Positions 55,101 through 64,000 of a DNA stretch of 64,000 bases are shown here, piece after piece. Under the pieces are notes generated by a model. The model ran no database searches. It was not told the origin of the DNA and saw nothing but the letters and a program-made list of their open reading frames with translations. Positions within the stretch are counted from its first letter, which is position 1. Each line of letters starts with the position of its first letter. The position numbers were made by a program, and so were the translations under genes. This stretch comes from Liolophura sinensis (lineage: Eukaryota > Mollusca > Polyplacophora > Chitonida > Chitonidae): assembly GCF_032854445.1 (NCBI RefSeq), contig NC_088295.1:90130644-90194643 (forward strand), given 5' to 3'.

Positions 55101-58100
55101 CAACATGGCTGCTCGGAGTGAATCATCAGTGCCATTGGTGAAGTACATAAGGGCTTTTACAACATGGCTGCTCGGAGTGAATCATCAGTGCCATTGACGA
55201 AGTACACAAGGGCTTTTACAACATGGCTGCTCGGAGTGAATCATCAGTGCCATTGGTGAAGTACATAAGGGCTTTTACAACATGGCTGCTCGGAGTGAAT
55301 CATCAGTGCCATTGGCGAAGTACATAAGGGCTTTTACAACATGGCTGCTCGGAGTGAATCATCAGTGCCATTGGGGAAGTACATAAGGGCTTTTACAACA
55401 TGGCTGCTCGGAGTGAATCATCAGTGCCATTGGTGAAGTACATAAGGGCTTTTACAACATGGTTACTTGGAGTAAATCATCAGTGCCATTGGTGAAGTAC
55501 ATAAGGGCTTTTACAACATGGTTACTTGGAGTGAATCATCAGTGCCATTGACGAAGTACATAAGGGCTTTTACAACATGGCTGCTCGGAGTGAATCATCA
55601 GTGCCATTGGTGAAGTACATAAGGGCTTTTACAACATGGTTACTTGGAGTAAATCATCAGTGCCATTGGTGAAGTACACAAGGGCTTTTACAACATGGTT
55701 ACTTGGAGTAAATCATCAGTGCCATTGACGAAGAACATAAGGGCTTTTACAACATGGCTGCTCGGAGTGAATCATCAGTGCCATTGGTGAAGTACATAAG
55801 GGCTTTTACAACATGGTTACTTGGAGTAAATCATCAGTGCCATTGACGAAGTACATAAGGGCTTTTACAACATGGCTGCTCGGAGTGAATCATCAGTGCC
55901 ATTGGTGAAGTACATAAGGGCTTTTACAACATGGCTGCTCGGAGTGAATCATCAGTGCCATTGGTGAAGTACATAAGGGCTTTTACAGCATGGCTGCTCG
56001 GAGTGAATCATCAGTGCCATTGGTGAAGTACATAAGGACTTTTACAGCATGGTTACTTGGAGTAAATCATCAGTGCCATTGACGAAGTACATAAGGGCTT
56101 TTACAACATGGCTGCTCGGAGTGAATCATCAGTGCCATTGACGAAGTACATAAGGGCTTTTACAACATGGCTGCTCGGAGTGAATCATCAGTGCCATTGG
56201 TGAAGTACATAAGGGCTTTTACAACATGGCTGCTCGGAGTGAATCATCAGTGCCATTGGTGAAGTACATAAGGGCTTTTACAACATGGCTGCTCGGAGTG
56301 AATCATCAGTGCCATTGGCGAAGTACATAAGGGCTTTTACAGCATGGCTGCTCGGAGTGAATCATCAGTGCCATTGGTGAAGTACATAAGGACTTTTACA
56401 GCATGGTTACTTGGAGTAAATCATCAGTGCCATTGACGAAGTACATAAGGGCTTTTACAACATGGCTGCTCGGAGTGAATCATCAGTGCCATTGACGAAG
56501 TACATAAGGGCTTTTACAACATGGCTGCTCGGAGTGAATCATCAGTGCCATTGGTGAAGTACATAAGGGCTTTTACAACATGGCTGCTCGGAGTGAATCA
56601 TCAGTGCCATTGGCGAAGTACATAAGGGCTTTTACAACATGGCTGCTCGGAGTGAATCATCAGTGCCATTGGTGAAGTACATAAGGGCTTTTACAACATG
56701 GCTGCTTCAAGTGAATCATCAGTGCCATTGACGAAGTACACAAGGGCTTTTACAACATGGTTACTTGGAGTAAATCATCAGTGCCATTGACGAAGTACAT
56801 AAGGGCTTTTACAACATGGCTGCTCGGAGTGAATCATCAGTGCCATTGGTGAAGTACATAAGGGCTTTTACAACATGGTTACTTGGAGTAAATCATCAGT
56901 GCCATTGACGAAGTACATAAGGGCTTTTACAACATGGCTGCTCGGAGTGAATCATCAGTGCCATTGGTGAAGTACATAAGGGCTTTTACAACATGGCTGC
57001 TCGGAGTGAATCATCAGTGCCATTGGTGAAGTACATAAGGGCTTTTACAACATGGCTGCTCGGAGTGAATCATCAGTGCCATTGGCAAAGTACACAAGGG
57101 CTTTTACAACATGGCTGCTCGGAGTGAATCATCAGTGCCATTGGTGAAGTACATAAGGGCTTTTACAACATGGCTGCTTCAAGTGAATCATCAGTGCCAT
57201 TGGTGAAGTACACAAGGGCTTTTACAACATGGTTACTTGGAGTAAATCATCAGTGCCATTGGTGAAGTACACAAGGGCTTTTACAACATGGCTGCTCAGA
57301 GTGAATCATCAGTGCCATTGGTGAAGTACATAAGGGCTTTTACAACATGGCTGCTTCAAGTGAATCATCAGTGCCATTGACGAAGTACACAAGGGCTTTT
57401 ACAACATGGTTACTTGGAGTAAATCATCAGTGCCATTGGTGAAGTACACAAGGGCTTTTACAATATGGCTGCTCGGAGTGAATCATCAGTGCCATTGGTG
57501 AAGTACATAAGGGCTTTTACAACATGGCTGCTTCAAGTGAATCATCAGTGCCATTGACGAAGTACACAAGGGCTTTTACAACATGGTTACTTGGAGTAAA
57601 TCATCAGTGCCATTGGTGAAGTACATAAGGGCTTTTACAACATGGCTGCTCGGAGTGAATCATCAGTGCCATTGACGAAGTACACAAGGGCTTTTACAAC
57701 ATGGTTACTTGGAGTAAATCATCAGTGCCATTGGTGAAGTACATAAGGGCTTTTACAACATGGCTGCTCCGAGTGAATCATCGGTGCCATATCCCCAGTG
57801 CTGAGCTTCATCTTCTCAGCTTTCAAACCTTAATAGAATTTTTTACACATTTTTTCAGTGATAGCTGTGTCCTATATCATTTTTTCTTTGTGCATACATA
57901 GTACCTGGCAGAATGTATGTTCACTTTAAACAGCTGTGTTTATGTCACGGTATGCCAGATTTGCAGGCTTTTCAGCAGAGGTTGAGTAGACCTATGGCTA
58001 CTGTCCTCTGCCTAAGGAGATTCACTGAATGAGTCAAACTCTTACTGTATCTGCTTTTTTTATTATTTTGGGTGTTAGCTGAAGCAGGCTTGGGTGGAGG

Positions 58101-61058
58101 ACCTATTGCTGGCATTGTTATCGGCATCATCGCCTTGATTGTCCTGGTCGTCGTTCTCGTCTACTTCCTTTGGTACAGACGCAGAGACAGCGGCGAGTCT
58201 TGTGAGTACAAACTTAGCCCTATAGGAGAGCTGAATTACCTCTTCAGTAGATAATCAACATGGTCAAAGCTGTGAAGCAAGGACAGTTTAATAAGTGGCT
58301 GTGAATTCCCATAGATGTTAATGCTGAATTGTCAGAGGAAGCTGTGGCTAAATATCTGTTTCTGTAGGAATGAATGAATGATTATGGCTTAACACCACAT
58401 GCTTTGACAATATTTCAGACATACAGTACAATGGCACTCTTCTCTAAGAAACCTTTGGGCGTGTTATTTATAGTGACGATGAGTTTTATACAGTGTAGCT
58501 GCCTTGTATTAAACAGTTACAAAATGTGTTTGTAAAGAGAGCAGAACTCTACACATTAAGGTGTTTTCTCCAAATGACTACATATGGTAAGAGAAGCAAA
58601 ATGCTTATCATTTGGAAAGTGGTAAAATTTTATGTGACCTAAATCATGTGTTTATTTATTTGAACAGACAACACCAGGGAAGCAGACGGAAGGAATGGGC
58701 CTCCACCGTAAGTAAAATAGGCAGATTTACCAACTGCATGTATGAATGTGAGTGTGTGAGGCTGCAGCTTGGAGTCAGTTCTTGGCCCAGACTAGCTTTA
58801 GGTCAGGAGGGTTGTCAGATTGTACTTGGCAAAGGGTGATGATTTGCATGTACTTCTGGCATCCCTTCTTCCGCTTTAAACATGACCTGTTAAACATAAC
58901 TTTCATATCGGTGAAATTGGTAGAGCGTCCGCTTTGGGAGGCGGCAGATCCAGGGTCAATCTTGGGTTGGGTCACACCTAAGACCTTAAAAGAGGAAGTT
59001 GTAAAATCCTCGCTTGGCTTTCATCATGAAGGGGATAGTGAAACGATTTGTTGACCCTTATCAATATATTTGCTCATGCAGGGCAGCTAACTTGCCTTCA
59101 GTAAATCTCAGTGAAGCAGCACTAGGTAAAAGAGTGGTGGAAATCCATCCTGCAACAAGGAGGCACGTTACATGCACACTAAGGACTCCTTCGTCATCAT
59201 GACTGAAAAATTGTTAAGTATGGAGTTAAACCTCAAGCACTCACTCAAGCACTCAGTGAAAACTTTTGGGGTCAGTGTTACATCAGTCATAAAGATCAAT
59301 AAGTTAACAACAAATTTGGTTGGAAATTGTTGAGCATGACATAGAACGACTGCGAATGTACATGATATTTTTGCTCATTTTCATAGCTTAAATACCTGTG
59401 GACAACATTATCCGAGGACAATTCACTATGATACCATCATATTAACCTACTTATTTTTTAACCTCGATTTATTGTTGTTCATTTCAGAGTGGCCAAGAAA
59501 CCAGAGATGCATGAGAACAGTATGTACGACACAACAGGAGATAACCAGGTGAGTAGTGCTTTGTCTGTGTGGTTAGTACCTGCCCCCTCCTCTCCCACAG
59601 TCACCAGGCTGTGAAACCTCCTCATGTTGGCTCTCTGGCCAACAAAACATTATAAGTCAGCTTGTTTCTTAATACAGTTGTTTAGAGTTACGTGCCATAA
59701 AAGTATTTTCTAGCAAGGTTATGAAAAACTGATTTAGAAAATTTGTGAAAGTTCGGGCCCATAGCTGGACTTCTCCTCATTGTCAGATGAGTACTACATA
59801 TGCATGTGTGCTTCCTGTTCAAAACCAAGGTGCGTACCAACAAGGGCATTGCAGTGTGCCATGTTCCAGATGTGCAATCACCTGGACGCACAAAGCTCAA
59901 GTTCACAATTTGTTTTAAACAGTGAATCTTTTACATTCCCACCACCTTTACTTCTTGTCGCACCTTGGGGACAATAAGGAATTAATAGCGCTCTTGTGGC
60001 AGTTTGCACTGTTTGTTGAAGACTGCTCGTCCTCCACAGGTTATAAAGTTTGTAACTTACCAAAGGTTTCTGGCTTAGGCTTGGGCTTGTGGGTTTCCTA
60101 CACCCAGCAAACTGACAGCAGTCCTATAAGTGAAAAGTTTTTGAGTGTTGTATTCAGCAAGATTCAAATCCAATAACCCTTATCTTTATGGGGGGCCAAA
60201 TTAACATTTAATCGAATCAGTAAATGCTTTATGGATATAATTTTCCATTAAATGGTAATTTGGCTGTTCTGGCCCCCTGTATCTCTTACATGTGAAAGAC
60301 ACTTTTGTGCTGAACATCTTATGGCCAGTATTTATGAATCTTTGATCGCAGCTTATAGTAAATGTTTGTAATTTTCTGTTATTTTGTTTTGTTGTCTAAC
60401 CATAAAAATTGAAGTTGTTCAGAAATCAATCCCCTCTCTAACATGACTCGTGTCCACTTTGCTTCTGTCTCACTCATCTTCTGTTTACTGCCCCCTTTCA
60501 GTCTTTGCTTTTATTGCCATATACATGTACATGTAATTCTTACTTCCTTGGGTCATGTGATACAAATCTGCGCAGTGCAAAACGTTCCCTGGGTATCAGT
60601 GATCATTGAGAGCTGTTTCGGGGCATGGGTGTATGAGCAATTAAATTAGCTTTTAGGGCTAATATCCAAAATTCTAAATTCTAATGAAAAAAGGCTAGCT
60701 CTGCTTCTGCTGTGAATTTGCAGCAGAGCATGGTAACACATGTTATTATGAAACTGCTATAAAACAAGACAAAATAACAGACATAATGGCTGCAAAAGAT
60801 TACTGTGTTTAAATTATAAATCGGCTAGTGGAAACAGGACATGAACTTGAAACTAAATTTGGCTCCTTTGGTTTTGGCTCTTTCCAGCGAAACAAGCATA
60901 CACCCCAGAGTAGGCCCGAGAGGGAGCCTTTGCATTACGCAGAGCTAGATTTGGTGCGGGCTCCTAACTCAGTAGATAGTTCCAACTCGCCCACAATTGA
61001 CCGGGTGCGACGGACAGGCCAGGCCACGCCCTACGCTGAAATCCAGCTCCCTGTATAG
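46194..61058 (+). CDS. Ig-domain receptor with ITIM-like and ITSM-like tail, 8 exons
   Basis: Type I membrane receptor, about 435 residues. Exons: 46194-46251 (signal peptide, MSWHLALLVLVTVFH), 48994-49387 (Ig-like 1), 52904-53314 (Ig-like 2, with LELTCSG and LRISCEI), 53499-53549 (short stalk), 58079-58201 (membrane span beginning IAGIVIGIIALIVLVVV, then basic YRRRD), 58668-58707, 59488-59548 and 60888-61058. All junctions agree in phase except that exon 2 is one base too long; its frame changes around the GGGG at 49128-49131. The last exon has LHYAEL (60930-60947), an ITIM match, and TPYAEI (61026-61043), an ITSM match, with 32 residues between tyrosines. By motif logic it would recruit SH2 proteins or phosphatases and could inhibit or tune signalling; no ligand can be inferred. 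Confidence 0.82.
47886..48008. mobile_element. Hairpin MITE, second copy
   Basis: Begins TGTGCTTGCACAAAGCC and ends GGGCTTCGTACAAGTGGGCA, imperfectly palindromic; shares TTAACGTTA, CCATGGC and GTACAAG elements with 9603-9808. Lies in the first intron of the ITIM receptor gene. Confidence 0.5.
49558..49697 (+). mobile_element. Degenerate SINE family A, plus strand
   Basis: Matches the central part of family A (CCAGGAGCCTCCCACCAGTG, GTTCAGCTCATACTGGCTTC, CATAATGCTG) with many changes. Intronic in the ITIM receptor gene. Confidence 0.5.
49936..50157 (+). mobile_element. SINE family A, plus strand, 5'-truncated
   Basis: From CAGTGCTTCGCAATGATCCA through CTCACCAATGCGGTCGCTG to the tail GTATAAGTGAAATACTCTTG and ending AAATAAATAAATAAAT. 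A further degenerate tail follows at about 50335-50395. Intronic. Confidence 0.7.
51360..51725 (-). mobile_element. tRNA-derived SINE, family B
   Basis: Reverse orientation: GAGTGAGTGAGTGCTTGGGG tail, then TTTTTCAGTCATATGACGACG, body, and a tRNA-like head (on the minus strand GGATAGCACAGTTGGTAGAG) ending near 51725. It aligns along its length with 58905-59262. Intronic in the ITIM receptor gene. Confidence 0.8.
54955..57795. repeat. 59-bp satellite array, about 48 copies
   Basis: Head-to-tail 59-bp unit containing GAAGTACATAAGGGCTTTTA, CAACATGGCTGCTCGGAGTG and AATCATCAGTGCCATTGGT. Three unit types are interspersed: GGCTGCTCGGAGTG, GGTTACTTGGAGTA and GGCTGCTTCAAGTG, with junctions TTGGTG, TTGACG or TTGGCG. 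Within a type the copies are nearly identical. It fills most of the intron between the stalk exon (53499-53549) and membrane exon (58079) of the ITIM receptor gene. Confidence 0.95.
58366..58430 (-). mobile_element. SINE tail fragment resembling family B
   Basis: GAATGAATGATTATGGCTTA followed by ACACCACATGC and CAATATTTCAGACATA recalls the family B tail in reverse orientation. Head and body are missing. Confidence 0.4.
58905..59262 (+). mobile_element. tRNA-derived SINE, family B, plus strand
   Basis: Head GTGAAATTGGTAGAGCGTCC and GATCCAGGGTCAATC (B-box region), body with GAGGAAGTTGTAAAATCCTC and CATGAAGGGGATAGTG, tail CAAGCACTCACTCAAGCACT. Located in the intron before the penultimate exon of the ITIM receptor gene. 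Confidence 0.8.
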
Positions 61059-61889
61059 CTACCTGCGGGTTACAAGTCGCTGTCAACTTGGGTCATGTGC
61101 ATTCATGTTTCTGTCTTGTCTATAGCAAGAATGGTGTGAGATTGCCTAGGACTATGTCAGGCATTACAGACGGCTTTGATGTGTACAGCCGTTTAATGCA
61201 TGGTGAAGAATGATGGGAGTAACTAGTTCACACTTTGCGCATGCACAGGTTTGAAAATGATCTCTGAATGCTTCGTTAGATGGTTTATACAGTCTTTATC
61301 TGTCAGCAGTCTCAAGTCTGATCATCAATGTCAGGCAGGATATGGACTTCTTACATTTGTACAGTTAATTTCATTAAGAGATACCTTAGTTTTAATTTAG
61401 TTTTAATAGCTGTCATTCATGTGCTGTTCAGCTCATTCACTTCTGTATTATACTGCATGCATGTTGGGCATTGTTTGTATTCATGTAAGTTGAAGAATTC
61501 GTTGAATATTTGTAGAGGTAACTGTGCAGTGGTTAAATCCATTGTTCTGAGAACCCTTTGGTATTATAGCTGGCTGTCACTCTTTGTTATACTGGATGCT
61601 ATTGTGGTATCAGACACATGCGTCTAACTTTCTCATGAGTCCATAACTTTGGGGGTTGAATAACTGATTTACAATTAGAGCTGAGATGGTGTCTCTGACC
61701 ATTATTAGCCTTTCCTTAACACCTGGCAGGTATTATGGTGCAGAGTGTGTAGCTTTCCAAATAGAGAGCACAGGTTTGTGATCACAGGTTCAAATTTTGT
61801 CCGTGATACTTTAGTAAGTGAGATCAGGGCCTGAGGAGTAAACTTGTAATGATAAGGATACTGCACAGGTAAGGATAGCAGGCAGAGTG
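61059..61889. other. 3' flank of the ITIM receptor gene
   Basis: Follows the TAG at 61056-61058. Probably begins with the 3' untranslated region. A 99-codon frame at 61328-61627 has no domain and is not accepted as a gene. Confidence 0.4.
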
Positions 61890-62560
61890 TGCCTGGGCTT
61901 AGTCAGTAGCTGGTAGTGTGCTGCTGAATGTGTTGATAATGGTTTGATAGGAGTGAAAGTGGATGATGTACCTGGGTTAAGTCAGCTAGTAGTGTGCTGT
62001 TAAATGTGTTGATAATGGTTTGATAGGAGTGAAAGTGGATGATATACCTGGGCTTAGTCAGCTGGTAGTGTGCTGTTAAATGTGTTGATAATGGTTCTAT
62101 AGGAGTGAAAGTGGATGATATACCAGGGTTTAGTCAACTGGTAGTGTGTTGTTAAATGTGTTGATAATGGTTAGATAGGAGTGAAAGTGGATGATATACC
62201 AGGGTTTAGTCAACTGGTAGTGTGCTGTTAAATGTGTTGATAATGGTTAGATAGGAGTGAAAGTGGATGATGTACCTGGGTTAAGTCAGCTAGTAGTGTG
62301 CTGTTAAATGTGTTGATAATGGTTTGATAGGAGTGAAAGTGGATGATATATCTGGGTTTAGTCAACTGTAGTGTGCTGTTAAATGTGTTGATAATGGTTA
62401 GATAAGAGTGAAAGTAGATGATGTACCTGGGTTTTGTCAGCTGGTAGTGTGCTGTTAAATATGTTGATAATGGTTAGATAGGAGTGAAAGTGGATGATGT
62501 ACCTGGGTTGAGTCAAGTGGTAGTGTGCTGTTAAATGTGTTAATAATGATTCAACAGAGG
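61890..62560. repeat. ~75-bp tandem repeat, about eight to nine copies
   Basis: Unit with AGTGTGCTGTTAAATGTGTT, GATAATGGTTWGATAGGAGTG and AAAGTGGATGATRTACC; a few copies are shortened by small deletions. Downstream of the ITIM receptor gene. Confidence 0.88.
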
Positions 62561-64000
62561 TGATGGTGGAAGATCAAGTGTGCCTGGGTTTATTCAGTAG
62601 CTGGTAGTGTGGGATCAAGGGTTAGTGTAGATAAGGATGCTATGCAGATGATACTGGTAGGTACATGTACAGGTGCGCCCGGATTTAAATGTGGTATTAG
62701 TTGTTGGACTAAAGATTTGTGTTGGTGAAGTTAGGTACAAGTGATGGCTTCAGGTATACATGTAGATGTGCCCAGTTTAAGGTTGTTGGTATTTCCATAT
62801 CAGCACTTCTTAACAGTGTTCACTCCAAAAAGAAAACAACCCGGTGCAGGATGACACCTGTGCGCATTCTTATACCCCAACAACTCTCAGTGGGCAACAC
62901 GGTACCACAGGAATACTTTGTGGGCAGCACAGTGACAAAGGAACTCTCAGTGGGTAACACACTACCACATCAACCCTCTGTAGAAGATGAAAATAAAGGA
63001 GATGGCATGGAAAGTTTATGAAGTAGAACTCTTGCCTTTTCTAAGCTCCACTCAAGCAATTATGGTGTAAGCTGGTGTAGGCTAAAGCTTGGCATTTTGA
63101 AATCATTTTTCAGTCTTTTATCAGGAAAATTTGGATCTATTGTACTTATACATGTAGGCATATAGGTCTTGAATGACCAGGTGTGGCTTTAATCTCCACA
63201 GCTGGTTGTTTGAAGCTTCTTGTTCTCTCGGGAATGTTTTTACAGGGGGTATGAAAGTGTATGAAATTATGTACTTGTAAATATATAGATATATATATAT
63301 ATTTTGAGCATCTCCTAGTGACAGGTAGACTGACATAGTTCAATGTCCTGTTGTGGAAAACTGTGCCAGAATGGGGAGGGGATGGTGAGGACAGGACTGA
63401 TGTAAATATAATCTGGCCTTTGACTGAGTCAACAGAAGGTCTGTGTGCAGGGTAGGTGACTCACAAGGACAGAGGTACATGTATGTTTGTTCTGGGTTAT
63501 AGTTTATCCTCAACACTGCCCACTCTCCTGTCCAGGCTGAAATACCATAACAATGAGTCTCAGGCTACTTCCTCATTGCACTGCCCCACACACATGTAAG
63601 TCATGAGACCAACTTTGATGTACCTATCTCAGATGTGACATTGTTTCTTACTGCTCTGAGGTAGTCAGCTTTAACACAATCCTTAAACATTCCAGCACTG
63701 ACAGAGTATATATGCAGTTTTGGTGCTGTGTTATCTGATACACTTGTATGTAATGTATATATGATCAGAATAGGGATAGCCAGAAATACACAAACATGCT
63801 TAGTATATTGTTAACAACTACTCCACACATCTGTGTATCTGCTATATGTTTTTTTTGTGTTGAGTAGATACATTTTGGCAAACCTTTATGGTGGGAACAA
63901 GGAAGTACATGGCCATGGTAGATAGACTTCCCTGCAGATACATTTCATTACATGCAGAGAACTGGCCAGGTGTTATACCATGTTAACTAAACTTTTTGCC
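62561..64000. other. Distal flank, nothing recognised
   Basis: Contains a 100-codon frame (62719-63021) with an internal repeat around CTCAGTGGGCAACAC, a TA run near 63287-63300 and otherwise AT-rich DNA. No domain, splice border or RNA gene is supported. Confidence 0.35.

Noticed and set aside
54955-57795. CRISPR-like array
   Set aside because: Units are directly adjacent with no unique spacers, in a eukaryotic intron; it is a satellite.
62719-63021. 100-codon ORF downstream of the ITIM receptor
   Set aside because: No domain or splice evidence; contains a short internal repeat. Could be a terminal exon of something, but nothing supports it.

Overview
This is animal nuclear DNA: genes are split by GT-AG introns, three of them encode immunoglobulin-type (Ig) cell-surface proteins, tRNA-derived SINEs and minisatellites are common, and a complete Polinton/Maverick element is present. 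The SINE types and the Polinton accessory genes look lophotrochozoan (mollusc, brachiopod or similar). That placement is an inference, and no species is claimed.

Layout. (1) 485-10263, + strand: a 14-exon receptor tyrosine kinase with two Ig-like regions, one membrane segment and a full kinase domain. Its introns hold a duplicated exon/donor minisatellite, a Harbinger-type MADF element, SINE fragments and several other minisatellites. (2) 10264-16693: intergenic, with SINEs and no convincing gene. (3) 16694-20451, + strand: signal-peptide exon plus two Ig exons of a second Ig gene whose 3' end is not found; its first intron carries a broken SGNH-hydrolase transposon ORF. (4) 24347-41588: a 17.2-kb Polinton with GACCGC target-site duplications and ~432-bp, almost identical terminal inverted repeats. 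(5) 41595-46193: intergenic, with a 1.4-kb tandem array and a SINE with clean target-site duplications. (6) 46194-61058, + strand: an 8-exon Ig receptor whose cytoplasmic tail has an ITIM-like and an ITSM-like tyrosine motif; one intron holds about 48 copies of a 59-bp satellite. (7) 61059-64000: 3' flank with a tandem array.

Polinton organisation. A rightward unit encodes zinc fingers spliced to protein-primed DNA polymerase B; its first intron holds a tRNA-Ile-like gene. A leftward unit encodes, in transcription order, a PC4-like protein, integrase with chromodomain, a membrane-anchored low-complexity protein, packaging ATPase, two small conserved Polinton proteins, minor capsid protein, a pVI-like basic protein, major capsid protein and adenovirus-type cysteine protease. 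The two units converge on an intergenic block of nested inverted repeats and opposed AATAAA signals. Both start just inside the TIRs, which carry CCAAT boxes and a TGACGTCA-flanked palindrome.

Splice phases suggest that the PC4-like gene continues into one or two small exons missed by simple ORF calling, one with a RHIM-like (amyloid-type) motif. Polymerase, major capsid and protease each contain single-base frame changes, as do the kinase gene and the ITIM gene. Because the TIRs are nearly identical and the breaks are also in host genes, assembly indels are at least as likely as decay.
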